The notes beneath the pieces were generated by a model. It worked only from the letters and a program-made list of their open reading frames with translations. It had not been told where the DNA came from and ran no database searches. This document shows, one piece after another, positions 16,092 through 25,007 of a stretch of DNA of 64,000 bases. The DNA is taken from assembly GCA_026129745.1 (NCBI GenBank), contig JAHCHL010000001.1:186001-250000 (forward strand), given 5' to 3'. Source of the DNA: Fimbriimonadales bacterium. Its GTDB lineage: Bacteria; Armatimonadota; Fimbriimonadia; Fimbriimonadales; ATM1. Made by a program: the position numbers and the translations under genes. Positions within the stretch are counted from its first letter, which is position 1; the number at the start of each line of letters is the position of its first letter.

Positions 16092-17183
16092 TTACCGAAA
16101 GGCGTCTGCCACGGCCCAGCCGCACACCGTTCCCAGAAAGATCACATTTCCGCCCCATAGCAACGTCTGATCCCAAGCGATGTATTCCGAGAGTCCGCTC
16201 ATAATCGCATAGGAGGCAGTTAATATGGCAACGGCAAACATGATTCGGCTCATGCTGTATGTGAACGAATTGCGTGCGAAACCCAAAATGATATAAAGCA
16301 ATCCGCCAATCCAAAAGTTGATGATCGAAACCACACTTAGAACGCTCGCTGTGCTCAGCTTTCCGGAGCTTCCGCGCGCAACGACTTCCCATCGATCGAG
16401 CAGTTTGGTCAACGCGATTGTCGCCCCGATCACAACCCCATTCACGAACATCATCACGATGAGTCCGACTGTCCAAGTCTGGATCATCAGCGGCGCGCCG
16501 CTCGCAGGCTGTTCGCCTGCGATAGCGACATAAGACATCATCAGTCCGCTAAGAAGGGCGACACCCCAAAGCGCAGGATGCGCCGTTTTTGGCGGTTCGA
16601 CTTTGCCATAGCGATCGATCTCTCCCAGTTGCTGGAAAAGCGTTTCGTAACGCTTTTGAAACGTTTGATTGCGCGGATCATGCTGAATGGCAAGCGAATA
16701 TCGTTCGAGTGCCGTCCGCAAATCTTGTCTCGCTCTCGCCACATCACCGAGGATAGCGTGCGCCATTGCCGCGCGTGGATTCGTTCGCAGGATCGAGCGC
16801 GCCAAGAACGCAGCGCGATCGAATTTCCCTTGCGACAGCAGTCCCGCCGCTTCAGCGATCTTCGCCGATACGTCTGGATTGGCGTCTCGCTTCGGACTTG
16901 CAGACGCTCGCGACTGTGTTTGGTTCTGCGAAGCATGCGACGCAGACCTCGCCGTTCGTTCCCTCTGAATTCGGAGAACGGTGTCGTAGTTGCTCCTACG
17001 TTCGGGGTCGATCAGAACTTCGTAGGCCTGATTGACTCGCACGAAACGGTCTGTCGTTTTAGGATCTCCAGACCTGTCCGGATGCAGTTTCATGACGAGC
17101 CGTCGATAGGCCCGCCGAATCTCTTCTTGCGATGCGTTCTCCGGCACACCCAGAACTTCGTAGTGAGTAGGTTCAGTCGGCAC
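16092..17183 (-). CDS. Membrane protein with N-terminal J domain and TPR-like region
   Basis: The 363-aa protein starts at GTG 17183 and opens with a complete J domain (residues 6-68; RLVMKLHPDRSGDP holds the HPD tripeptide). A low-complexity Ser/Gln linker follows. A short tetratricopeptide-like segment (about 105-180, with TNPRAAMAHAILGDVARA and ALERYSLAIQHDPRNQ) leads to about four membrane helices in the C-terminal half. It is not DnaJ: the zinc and substrate domains are missing. It would recruit DnaK to a membrane client. It overlaps the first T2SF gene by 11 bp, hinting at a role with the secretion or pilus apparatus. Confidence 0.85.
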   Translation of the reverse strand: MPTEPTHYEVLGVPENASQEEIRRAYRRLVMKLHPDRSGDPKTTDRFVRVNQAYEVLIDPERRSNYDTVLRIQRERTARSASHASQNQTQSRASASPKRDANPDVSAKIAEAAGLLSQGKFDRAAFLARSILRTNPRAAMAHAILGDVARARQDLRTALERYSLAIQHDPRNQTFQKRYETLFQQLGEIDRYGKVEPPKTAHPALWGVALLSGLMMSYVAIAGEQPASGAPLMIQTWTVGLIVMMFVNGVVIGATIALTKLLDRWEVVARGSSGKLSTASVLSVVSIINFWIGGLLYIILGFARNSFTYSMSRIMFAVAILTASYAIMSGLSEYIAWDQTLLWGGNVIFLGTVCGWAVADAFR

Positions 17184-18378
17184 CGGCTTCGCCTATCATT
17201 GCGACATAGTTCATGAAGAACGTTACGACGATGAATCCAACAACTATCGCTGCGATGCCGATTGCGGCAATTTGCAGCACAGAAGTAGTCATCTCCATCC
17301 TGACATCGGCTTCGTCTTCATATTGCTTTGCGACATGCTCAAGCATCGCTTCCATGTTGCCCGTGGTTTCGCCGGTCGCCGCCATGTCCAACGCTACTGA
17401 TGAGAACGCACCCGTCTCGGCCATCGACTGCGCGATGCGGTGTCCTTCGACGAGTTTCTGTGCAGCTGGGCGAATCTGCCAGCGCAGCGCTTCATTGCCG
17501 CATGCATCGGCACCCATCGCCATCGCTTCATTGACCGGTACTCCACCTCCGTAAAGCGCAGAGAACGCGCGGCTGAACTTGGCCATGGCGAACATGTGAA
17601 GCGTGTGCCCAATGTATGGCACACGCAACAGAAACCCATCCCATCCCCTTCGAATTTGCGGTACTTCAAGCAACAGTCGAAAGAAGATGATGCCACCAAT
17701 TAGCAGGATCAGAACGACGGGCCAAAACCAGGGCTGGTCCGAAAGTGAGAAGATCGGAAGAATCGTCGCAGAAGGCGGCGCGATTGCTTTGATGATCGCT
17801 GCAGTCAGAATCGGTATCAAGAGAATGGCAACGAAGATCAGTTTGGGATAGAACGTCGCACGCTTGATTCGATTTCGAAGCTTAATCTCACGCTCGAGGT
17901 AATCCGCGCATTGTTGCAAGCTTGCATCCAAAACGCCCCCTCGCTCTCCGACGACAACCAGGCTCGTCAGCAACCCGTCGAAAACCTCCGGATACTTCTT
18001 CATGCAATCGGACATTGAGCGGCCTGCAAGAACAAACTCCTTCATGTCGTAAAGAACGGCTCTGAGCTTTGGGTGCGAAGTAGAACTGGCCAATGTGTCA
18101 AGGGACTGAACCAGGGGGACTCCGGCGCGATACATCGAATTGAGCTGCGCGAAGAATCTTTGCAGCGCCTCGCGATTGACGCGACCGATGAGCGGAGACA
18201 AGAAGTACTTCGTTACGACATCCCGATCTTCGCTGAATTGCTGTCCCGAAGTGATGGTCTCGACGAGCAATCCGGTCTCTGTCAGTCGCTGCCGCGCGTG
18301 TCGTTCGTTGAGCGCCTCGACGACGCCCGTTTGGCGCTGCCCAGAAGAGTCTAATGCAATGTATGAGTATGTCGGCAT
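17173..18378 (-). CDS. Type II/IV secretion system F protein (PilC/GspF family), copy 1
   Basis: The 401-aa inner-membrane platform protein starts MPTYSYIALDSSGQRQTG, the classical PilC/GspF opening. It has the two repeated T2SF domains (about residues 70-190 and 275-395), with QLNSMYRAGVPLVQSLDTLA as the cytoplasmic helix bundle and three membrane spans. Such proteins bind the assembly ATPase and pull pilin or pseudopilin subunits from the membrane. A second paralogue lies directly upstream, but no ATPase, pilin or secretin gene is in the window, so whether this is a pilus, uptake or secretion system is open. Confidence 0.92.
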   Translation of the reverse strand: MPTYSYIALDSSGQRQTGVVEALNERHARQRLTETGLLVETITSGQQFSEDRDVVTKYFLSPLIGRVNREALQRFFAQLNSMYRAGVPLVQSLDTLASSTSHPKLRAVLYDMKEFVLAGRSMSDCMKKYPEVFDGLLTSLVVVGERGGVLDASLQQCADYLEREIKLRNRIKRATFYPKLIFVAILLIPILTAAIIKAIAPPSATILPIFSLSDQPWFWPVVLILLIGGIIFFRLLLEVPQIRRGWDGFLLRVPYIGHTLHMFAMAKFSRAFSALYGGGVPVNEAMAMGADACGNEALRWQIRPAAQKLVEGHRIAQSMAETGAFSSVALDMAATGETTGNMEAMLEHVAKQYEDEADVRMEMTTSVLQIAAIGIAAIVVGFIVVTFFMNYVAMIGEAGAD

Positions 18379-18423
18379 ATCGGTCCTTCGAAACGAGCTA
18401 TCTTTTCAATACGGATAGATACG

Positions 18424-19620
18424 TCACTCCTGAACATACTTTTCTACTTCGTCGAACACTCGGCCGTAATACCCTTTCACGAGCCAAATCGCGAGAACAC
18501 CGGTTCCAATTAGGGTTAGGATGCAGCCAAGTGAAGCGAGGCCGATGGCGACCCTTTGCTTTCCCGCTTCGAAGCCCTCGTTGGCCAAGTTCACCATCCG
18601 GTCCAGCGTCGCGACCATATCGCCGGTTTGCTCCGCCGTTTTAATCATCGGCGCATATTCGGATGGGAACAGGCCGGAATTGACGAACGCCACCGAAGCC
18701 GGAGTCTCGCTGGTCATGTTGCCACCAGCCTGAGCGAGTTGTATTGCCACTTCGGCGTTAGGGCTGGATGCTGAGGCCAACGCCCATGAGGCCGAGGGTC
18801 CCACTCCCCCAGAGAACAAATTACGCAACGTCCAAAGAAACGCTCGAATCGACTCCATCCTCGCCCGAGCACCAATTCCCATCGGCATCTTCAGTATCAA
18901 GGAATGTCGCAATCGAGTGTTCTGCGGCTGCTTAAGTATCCATTGACCCAAGTAATACAAAACTGCAAGCAAAATGCCGATAGGTCCTACAGGCCAAATC
19001 ACTTGCTCCAAATAGGAACGGAAGAACCCTTGCACGGTGCCTGCATGAAAGCCGGCCCAAAATGCATTCGGTATCAGCACCATCAAAACGAACGTCAGAT
19101 AGAGCTGCCAACCGAACAATCTGAAGAACCAGAATCTCCTTTTGAAACTTGTCGACTCGGTGTAGTGTTGCGCTAAGTACTCAAGCGATTCAGGCAAAAA
19201 GCCGCCCATCTCGCCGGCGCGCACCATCGCTACATCGTTGTGCGGAAACAAGTCGACGTATTTCTCCATCACTCGGCTGACACCAATTCCCTCCTTCGCT
19301 TCGTTGGCGATGGCGGTGCATGCTTGCTGAAGCCACTTGTTTGTCACGCGCCCCGCAAGCGTTCCGAACGCCTGAAATGGATTGATGCCCGCGCGAATCA
19401 AAGATGCAGCCTGAGCATACAGATACATGCGGTCTTCGTCTTTGGCTTTTCCAGTCCTAATGTAGTTCGCTGTGACTTGATCTGCGCCTAATCGTACATT
19501 CTGAAATCCGCGCAATGACAAATTCGACATTGCCTCGGCGGCGTCTTTGGCATGGATCGTTCCGTTGACGCCCTTCCCCGATGAGTCAGTCGCGGTGTAT
19601 CGAAAGCTTTGCATCGCCAT
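18424..19620 (-). CDS. Type II/IV secretion system F protein (PilC/GspF family), copy 2
   Basis: This 398-aa paralogue starts MAMQSFRYTATDSSGKGVNG and is more diverged in its T2SF domains than copy 1. QAASLIRAGINPFQAFGTLA and MVRAGEMGGFLPESLEYLA are the readable first-domain motifs, with IKTAEQTGDMVATLDRMVNL in the second. It has three membrane spans. The start lies 35 bp inside folK (an internal ATG at 19614 gives a 29-bp overlap), so translation is coupled to a folate gene, an odd pairing. Two tandem platform proteins may work as a heteromer or serve two systems. Confidence 0.88.
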   Translation of the reverse strand: MAMQSFRYTATDSSGKGVNGTIHAKDAAEAMSNLSLRGFQNVRLGADQVTANYIRTGKAKDEDRMYLYAQAASLIRAGINPFQAFGTLAGRVTNKWLQQACTAIANEAKEGIGVSRVMEKYVDLFPHNDVAMVRAGEMGGFLPESLEYLAQHYTESTSFKRRFWFFRLFGWQLYLTFVLMVLIPNAFWAGFHAGTVQGFFRSYLEQVIWPVGPIGILLAVLYYLGQWILKQPQNTRLRHSLILKMPMGIGARARMESIRAFLWTLRNLFSGGVGPSASWALASASSPNAEVAIQLAQAGGNMTSETPASVAFVNSGLFPSEYAPMIKTAEQTGDMVATLDRMVNLANEGFEAGKQRVAIGLASLGCILTLIGTGVLAIWLVKGYYGRVFDEVEKYVQE

Positions 19621-20092
19621 ATAGTTCGACGGATTGTGACGCTACGTCCGGTTCAGACAATCTCTGCCTTATGGAAGTTCGTCCGATTTGCAATTCTGGC
19701 TCCAGATCAGCAAGCGGCTCCAAAACAAATCGGCGTTCCAGCAGCATCGGATGTGGGAGGGAAAGTTCATGCGTCTCGAACTCTTCTTGAGGCAGCACGG
19801 CGAGCAGGTCGATGTCGATTTCTCTCGGTGCGTTTCGCTCGCGTTGAATGCGACCGATTTCCGATTCGATCTCCTTCGAGATTCGAAGAAGTTCGATCGG
19901 TCCAAGACCTGTCTCTACAACGACGGCTGCGTTGAGAAACGGGGGCTGGTCTTCGAGGTACATCGGCGCAGTTTCGTAGACTCTCGAAATACCCACAACC
20001 TTGCCCGCTCGAAGGTCCAGGAAGTTGACAGCCGCTTGAAGGTTCGCCAAGCGGTCGCCAAGGTTGCTGCCGATTCCCAAGAATGCTCGCAT
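19586..20092 (-). CDS. folK: 2-amino-4-hydroxy-6-hydroxymethyldihydropteridine pyrophosphokinase
   Basis: The 168-aa HPPK transfers pyrophosphate from ATP to the pterin in folate biosynthesis. The N-terminus has FLGIGSNLGDRLANLQAAV, then PPFLNAAVVVETGLGP, the catalytic segment RERNAPREIDIDLLAV with metal-binding Asp residues, and LSLPHPMLLERRFVLEPLAD. The length is normal, with a short C-terminal tail overlapping the downstream T2SF start. No folB or folP neighbours are present. It lies 20 bp after the transporter gene in a long minus-strand run. Confidence 0.94.
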   Translation of the reverse strand: MRAFLGIGSNLGDRLANLQAAVNFLDLRAGKVVGISRVYETAPMYLEDQPPFLNAAVVVETGLGPIELLRISKEIESEIGRIQRERNAPREIDIDLLAVLPQEEFETHELSLPHPMLLERRFVLEPLADLEPELQIGRTSIRQRLSEPDVASQSVELYGDAKLSIHRD

Positions 20093-20112
20093 CGAATGGA
20101 GCAGAGTATGGG

Positions 20113-21072
20113 CTATACCTGGCCCTTCGGTGCCGCCAAGGCGAGTAGCACGAGTCCTATAGAGTAGAGAAAGATCGCGACGACCACTTCACGCAAGTGC
20201 CGCTCAATTCGAACTTCGTGAAACACCCAAACTCCCCAAGCGATGGCGATCAAAGTCGACAAATTCGTGACTGGCCAGCTGATCGCCATAGGAACATATT
20301 GCATTGCCACAGTTCCGAGCGTCTGAGCAGTTATCCAGATTCCTCCGGCGATTTGTCCAAGCCGAAACTCTCTCATACCTGGCCACGTTGGCCAAATTCG
20401 CTTCTTCACTATGAATAGTGCGAACGATGATGAAGCAAGAACGCCTATGCCAAGCCATGCGCATAGGGTCGCTGCCTCCATATCATTTCGAAGTGCGTGC
20501 TTGACTGGAATTGCGTATAGGCCATAGAAAAATGCGGTTAGTGCCGAGTAGATCCAACCCTTTGTCATCAGTGCTTTGCGCTGCATGTCGGAGAGGCGAT
20601 GATCGTAAGCAAGTGCTTTTTCGTTTTCGTTTGCGCCAGCTTTGCCAAGCACACTCGCTGCCGAGATCATGAATCCGACACCACCAATGGTCATCGCAAG
20701 CGAGATCGGATCATTGATCGTGTACTCCCCAAAAATAGCAATGCCATAGATTGCCGCAAACATCGGCGCCAAGTTCTTAACTGGCGTGCTTCTCGCGACA
20801 CCGATGTGATCGACCGCTTTGCTGTAACAAATGGACCCGAGCGTCCATATCGGCCCGCAAATGAAGGCGAAGCCGACCATCGGATGCGAGATGTCAAGCC
20901 CTCCCCCGAACAGATAGGCGAACAATACACCGATCGGCGCAACTGCAAGGCTCAGCCAACACTGGTACTCAAGAACAGGTAGTCGACTGAGTTTGCGAGG
21001 GAAGATGTACGCCGCAAATGGGATTGCAGCAATCGCTGCGACCGTAAAGCCCAACAGTGGCGCGTCTTTCAC
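20113..21072 (-). CDS. Drug/metabolite-superfamily sugar transporter (RhaT/GRP-like)
   Basis: The 319-aa protein has about ten membrane helices in two halves with a short hydrophilic loop (about residues 145-165, NENEKALAYDHRLSDMQRKA). The helix patterns PIWTLGSICYSKAVDHIGVA and WPVTNLSTLIAIAWGVWVFHE resemble the GRP/RhaT branch of the DMT superfamily, which imports sugars such as rhamnose, glucose or ribose by proton symport. The substrate is unproven. It overlaps the murB stop by 4 bp. Confidence 0.85.
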   Translation of the reverse strand: MKDAPLLGFTVAAIAAIPFAAYIFPRKLSRLPVLEYQCWLSLAVAPIGVLFAYLFGGGLDISHPMVGFAFICGPIWTLGSICYSKAVDHIGVARSTPVKNLAPMFAAIYGIAIFGEYTINDPISLAMTIGGVGFMISAASVLGKAGANENEKALAYDHRLSDMQRKALMTKGWIYSALTAFFYGLYAIPVKHALRNDMEAATLCAWLGIGVLASSSFALFIVKKRIWPTWPGMREFRLGQIAGGIWITAQTLGTVAMQYVPMAISWPVTNLSTLIAIAWGVWVFHEVRIERHLREVVVAIFLYSIGLVLLALAAPKGQV

Positions 21073-22043
21073 TCGGCGTCATCCCAATCGCCGATGTACA
21101 TTACTTCCTCTTCGAGCATGATTCCGAAGCGATCGAAAACTCTTTTCTTTGCAACGGTTGCAAGCCGCTTGATGTCTTGTGCCGTTGCTCCACCTAAATT
21201 GCAGATGTAATTGGCGTGCTTCGCAGTAATGCACGCTCGTCCTTCAATGTGCCCCTTAAGTCCGCAAGCTTCCATCAGATAGCCTGCTGGAATAACACCA
21301 TTGGCTCGCATTCCATCTGTCAGTCCTTCGATCTCTTGAGCAAGTTCGACGTCGTAAACGTTCTTGAAGAATGATCCTGCGCTCGCATGGGGCGGCTGCT
21401 TCATGATGCGTTGCCGCTGAAACTCGCGCGCACGATCATAGATTTGCTTTGGATCGTCTTCTGACAAGTTCATGCGAACCGATAACAATGCGATCTTCGG
21501 CGGATCTTGACGCCGCAATATGGAATCTCTGTATTTGAATTCCAGATAGTCCGGCTTTACCCACTTTCGTTCGCCATCCCTTACAATTTCTACGGCTGTC
21601 AGCGTGCTCTCGATGTTCGACCGATACGCACCTGCATTGCTCACGAGTGCACCGCCGAGCGTTCCCGGTATGCCGACCGCGAACTCAAGTCCAGTTCGAT
21701 TCTTCTGAGCCGCCTTAAGCACGAGATCTTGCAGCCAACAGCCTGTCTCTGCATACGTTTCCTCGCCGATGTCGATGCGCGCACACGAATTGATGATGAC
21801 AAGTGCTTCGATGCCTTTGTCGCTTGCAAGCACATTGCTGCCAGAACCAAGGATGATGTATCGCACATCCATTGTTTGAACAACGGCAGCAAGTTTTGCG
21901 AACACATCTATGCGTCCAACATCCACTAAATAACGGGCATGTCCTCCTGCCTGCAACGTCGTATAATGGGACATTGGCACATTCTCGCGAATTGTGATCT
22001 CGTTTGCGAAGTGCTCGCGCAGAAAGGTGATTGCGCTCTCCAT
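21069..22043 (-). CDS. murB: UDP-N-acetylenolpyruvoylglucosamine reductase
   Basis: The 324-aa flavoenzyme reduces UDP-GlcNAc-enolpyruvate to UDP-MurNAc in peptidoglycan synthesis. FAD motifs are seen as LGSGSNVLASDKGIEALVI and AVGIPGTLGGALVSNAGAY. The catalytic serine region is PPHASAGSFFKN, and the C-terminal GLKGHIEGRACITAKHANY agrees with the class that lacks the extra loop of E. coli MurB. It begins 6 bp after tsaB and is coupled to the transporter gene by a 4-bp overlap. It is not next to other mur genes here. Confidence 0.95.
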   Translation of the reverse strand: MESAITFLREHFANEITIRENVPMSHYTTLQAGGHARYLVDVGRIDVFAKLAAVVQTMDVRYIILGSGSNVLASDKGIEALVIINSCARIDIGEETYAETGCWLQDLVLKAAQKNRTGLEFAVGIPGTLGGALVSNAGAYRSNIESTLTAVEIVRDGERKWVKPDYLEFKYRDSILRRQDPPKIALLSVRMNLSEDDPKQIYDRAREFQRQRIMKQPPHASAGSFFKNVYDVELAQEIEGLTDGMRANGVIPAGYLMEACGLKGHIEGRACITAKHANYICNLGGATAQDIKRLATVAKKRVFDRFGIMLEEEVMYIGDWDDAE

Positions 22044-22049
22044 CGGCGG

Positions 22050-22595
22050 CTATTCTGGCACCTGTGATTTGTAAGGCACTTTCGGCTGACTTATGCTCGG
22101 CTCGAGGATGTATTCCGGCAACAGGTATTCAGGCTCGATCGGACTAAGACTTGACAACACGAGCATCACGTTCTTCGCATCAGGCTGTTCGATGGTAGCA
22201 CCTTCAAGGCGTGGATCTGTATCTGTAACGACCTCGACCTTGTCCGTACGCAGATACAATTGCCCGCGCCTTGCCGGAATCGCACACGGACCGAGTGAAA
22301 TTAAGTCGAAGGCCGAGACTCCTGCGCACTTCTTGCCGAGCGCAAACGCAAGCGTTTTCATAAGCGTCACACCAACTTTAACGCCGGTGAATGACCCTGG
22401 CCCAATATCAGCAACGAATAAATCGACATCTTTCAACGTCAATCCGTTTTCAGACAGAAGCGATTGCATTAGCCGGATTGAAGTCCCGCTCGCTGCACGG
22501 GGTGCGATTTCATTCTTATCAGCGATCAGCGAACCGTCACGCAAAAGAGCCACCGACACTTTTGGTGAAGATGTCGAAACGACGAGCAGGGTCAT
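22050..22595 (-). CDS. tsaB: tRNA threonylcarbamoyladenosine modification protein TsaB
   Basis: The 181-aa protein is the YeaZ-type partner of TsaD/TsaE in making t6A37 of ANN-decoding tRNAs. It shows the ASKHA-fold opening LLVVSTSSPKVSVALLRDG, the dimer-interface motif DIGPGSFTGVKVGVTLMKTL, and GVSAFDLIS. It is somewhat shorter than E. coli TsaB, mainly at the C-terminus. It overlaps tsaE by 4 bp (22592-22595), the common pairing of these two genes. tsaD is not in the window. Confidence 0.92.
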   Translation of the reverse strand: MTLLVVSTSSPKVSVALLRDGSLIADKNEIAPRAASGTSIRLMQSLLSENGLTLKDVDLFVADIGPGSFTGVKVGVTLMKTLAFALGKKCAGVSAFDLISLGPCAIPARRGQLYLRTDKVEVVTDTDPRLEGATIEQPDAKNVMLVLSSLSPIEPEYLLPEYILEPSISQPKVPYKSQVPE

Positions 22596-23020
22596 AGTGA
22601 TAGACCCTCGATTCTGACATCGCGCGCTCCATCGACAAACTCTAAACTTATTGCGACCGCATCGCTTGGCAAGAGCTCGCCGGCGACTTCAGGCCATTCA
22701 ATTAGGCAAAGGTGCGACTCGAGGTAGTCGTCAAGTCCGAGGTCGGCGAGTTCTTGTGGATTCCGTATTCTGTAGAGATCGGCGTGACAAACAGGCGGCT
22801 CAGTTGCATATTCATGAATTAGATTGAACGTTGGCGAACGGACTTCGTCAGTCCATCCAAGACCGCGTAGAACCCCTCGAGCAAGCGTTGTCTTGCCGAC
22901 ACCGAGCGGACCTGCCAACGCGACGACCATGCCCCGTTTGGCATGCTGTGCCAGCCTTTCTCCCAGTTCGATCATCTGTTGCTCCGTGTCGATTCGCACG
23001 GCGTGCGTCTTACCCTGCAT
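22592..23020 (-). CDS. tsaE: tRNA threonylcarbamoyladenosine biosynthesis ATPase TsaE
   Basis: The 142-aa P-loop ATPase has Walker A in GPLGVGKTTLARGVLRGLG. Next come the family motif SPTFNLIHEYA and Walker B-like HADLYRI, then LIEWPEVAGELLP. It powers the TsaBDE cycle of t6A synthesis. It heads a long minus-strand gene run (tsaE-tsaB-murB-transporter-folK-T2SF-T2SF-DnaJ/TPR-exonuclease) linked by overlaps or short gaps. It is divergent from the tRNA-His gene. Confidence 0.94.
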   Translation of the reverse strand: MQGKTHAVRIDTEQQMIELGERLAQHAKRGMVVALAGPLGVGKTTLARGVLRGLGWTDEVRSPTFNLIHEYATEPPVCHADLYRIRNPQELADLGLDDYLESHLCLIEWPEVAGELLPSDAVAISLEFVDGARDVRIEGLSL

Positions 23021-23106
23021 TGCGGCTTCATTGGCGAATCAGTAGCGAAACCTGCTCAAATCTAACCTTGTCGTGACCTGCGCCGAGGTATTATTCGCAT
23101 CCGCGT

Positions 23107-23182
23107 GGCGACGGTAGCTCAGTGGTAGAGCACCTGACTGTGGCTCAGGGGGTCGCGGGTTCAATCCCCGTTCGTCGCCCCA
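23107..23182 (+). tRNA. tRNA-His (anticodon GTG)
   Basis: The cloverleaf folds fully: a 7-bp acceptor (GCGACGG with TCGTCGC), D arm, anticodon arm CTGAC-TGTGGCT-with GTG anticodon, and T arm GCGGG/CCCGT around TTCAATC. The extra G at 23107 pairs with C73 (23179), the histidine identity pair, and CCA is encoded at 23180-23182. A TATTAT box ending at 23094 with a weak TTGTCG upstream is a plausible promoter. The CBM9 gene begins 16 bp later and may be co-transcribed. Confidence 0.97.
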
Positions 23183-23198
23183 TTCACCAAAGCTCACG

Positions 23199-24215
23199 AT
23201 GACGACAATCGTCGCAGCCCTTATCCTCATGCCGCTCCCGATGCCCAAGCAATACCTTTGTCATCGCACAGAGACTCCAATCGTCATCGATGGAAGAGGC
23301 AGTGATCCAGCTTGGCAAATTGCACAGTGGACCGATGACTTCGTCGACATCGAAGGCGATGCAAAGCCTAAACCGCGATTTCGAACACGCGTCAAGATGC
23401 TTTGGGATGACGAATACTTTTATGTCCTGGCGGAGATGGAAGAACCGCACGTGTGGGGAACGCTGCTTGTGCGCGATTCAGTCATTTTTCATGATAACGA
23501 TTTCGAAATCTTCATCGACCCAGACGGCGACAACCACCAGTATTACGAAATCGAAATCAACGCGTTGAATACCGTTTGGGATTTGCTACTCATAAAGCCG
23601 TACCTCGCAGGTGGACCTGCGGTAAACGGCTGGGACATCGCCGGACTTAGGCATGCCGTATTCGTCGACGGTTCTCTCAATAACCCTGCCGACACAGATC
23701 GGGGTTGGTCGGTCGAATTCGCCATCCCGTGGAAGTCGCTAAAGGAATGTGCCGGCACCGACGCTCCTCCAAAGAATGGCGACACCTGGAGAGTGAATTT
23801 TTCGAGAGTGCAATGGGAGCATGTCATAGAAGACGGCAAATACGTCAAAGTGCCAGGCAAACCAGAGGACAACTGGGTTTGGTCGCCGCAATGGGCAGTC
23901 GACATGCACAGACCGTGGCTATGGGGCTATGTTCAGTTTACGACCGCAAAGCCTGGCGAAGCCCAGCTAACCGACGACGAATCTTGGCTAGCAAGAGAAT
24001 TGCTGATGCGAATCTGGTGGGCGCAGCGAGAATTCTTCAAAACTGAGCAACGATATGCTAATTCGGCCTCTGAACTGAACATCGAAGCGAATTTGACAAT
24101 ATCCACCTACCCGTCAGGCTGGGAAGCGACCGCTCAGCTTTCAGATGGCAGAGCGCTTCGGGTATTGCACGACGCACGCTTGTTCTTCGTCAGTTCGCCG
24201 CAATTCGCACGTTGA
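23199..24215 (+). CDS. Carbohydrate-binding family 9-like exported protein
   Basis: The 338-aa protein begins with a short hydrophobic signal-like segment (TTIVAALILMPLPMP). A CBM9-like beta-sandwich follows: IVIDGRGSDPAWQIAQWTDD, the strand VKMLWDDEYFYVLAEMEEPH, DNDFEIFIDPDGDNHQYYEI and WSVEFAIPWKSL. Such domains bind reducing ends of glycans in xylanases and occur alone in secreted proteins. No catalytic domain is attached, and the C-terminal region is unrecognised. It lies just after tRNA-His, and its 3' end overlaps the converging gene by 26 bp. Confidence 0.85.
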   Translation: MTTIVAALILMPLPMPKQYLCHRTETPIVIDGRGSDPAWQIAQWTDDFVDIEGDAKPKPRFRTRVKMLWDDEYFYVLAEMEEPHVWGTLLVRDSVIFHDNDFEIFIDPDGDNHQYYEIEINALNTVWDLLLIKPYLAGGPAVNGWDIAGLRHAVFVDGSLNNPADTDRGWSVEFAIPWKSLKECAGTDAPPKNGDTWRVNFSRVQWEHVIEDGKYVKVPGKPEDNWVWSPQWAVDMHRPWLWGYVQFTTAKPGEAQLTDDESWLARELLMRIWWAQREFFKTEQRYANSASELNIEANLTISTYPSGWEATAQLSDGRALRVLHDARLFFVSSPQFAR

Positions 24216-24990
24216 TTTGAACCAATCTCCAATCTTGACGCTCATGTATGTAGGCTAACTCAAAGAAAACTTTCATGGGTGTGGTCGGATAGTGCCCCTT
24301 GACGGTTAACCAACCGGCATCATTGATTGAAGGAGGCAGCGAAAGCACAGGATCGACATTGGCGATACCGGCAATATCCGCTTCTGCATTGATAAATGCC
24401 TTGAAGCTTTCACGAAGGCTAGATGGCGTAGTTTCCTGTTTCAAAACATCGGCGATTTTGTTGTAGAACGCAGAAAAGTCGTTTGCCTTGATCGCTGCGT
24501 CCCAGTCGAGCAGCGTTTGCAGAGCAAGGGCTTTCGCCTCATTGGAGCTCACTGACTTGGATATTGCATCGGAACCAACATCACCTGAAAGTGGGCGCCC
24601 ATTCACACTAACCTGCGACACACGCCATGTATCGCTCTTAATAAGAGTCATGGCTATCTCCGCGATTTCTCCCCCAGCGGTGTTCGCAGAGCCTGAAACG
24701 TCCGCAGTCGAATTCCTGACATTCGTCGAGCGCCACTTTGCGAGCGTGACCTTGTCTAGACCGATCTCTTTCGCAGCATCAGCAAATGACTCGTAAGGCA
24801 TCGCAGCCCGCAGTGACTGGTCTGCGGAGTCATACGCGCCACGCAAATCACCAGCGGCCACTTTGGCTATGAACGCATCGGCGGCTTCGGCAGGAGGGCC
24901 GAGTAGCCGAGAAAACATAAAGACACAGCTGCCAACAAGGCACAGCCCCAGGGCAAATATGACGCCAAGCACGATAAAGACGGTCTTCAC
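24190..24990 (-). CDS. Membrane-anchored hypothetical protein with repeated NTF2-like domains
   Basis: I start this at GTG 24990, beyond the sthA stop at 25008. The frame stays open to 25071, but that would overlap sthA by 64 bp. The 266-aa product has one membrane helix close to its N-terminus (about residues 3-28). Two roughly similar outer domains follow, beginning AADAFIAKVAAGDLRGAYD and QTLLDWDAAIKANDFSAFY, the pattern of DUF4878/NTF2-like modules. The second ends WLTVKGHYPTTPMKVFFELA. No function is known. Its tail overlaps the CBM9 gene on the other strand by 26 bp. Confidence 0.75.
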   Translation of the reverse strand: MKTVFIVLGVIFALGLCLVGSCVFMFSRLLGPPAEAADAFIAKVAAGDLRGAYDSADQSLRAAMPYESFADAAKEIGLDKVTLAKWRSTNVRNSTADVSGSANTAGGEIAEIAMTLIKSDTWRVSQVSVNGRPLSGDVGSDAISKSVSSNEAKALALQTLLDWDAAIKANDFSAFYNKIADVLKQETTPSSLRESFKAFINAEADIAGIANVDPVLSLPPSINDAGWLTVKGHYPTTPMKVFFELAYIHERQDWRLVQINVRIAAN

Positions 24991-25007
24991 AAATGGAAGA
25001 GACGAAA

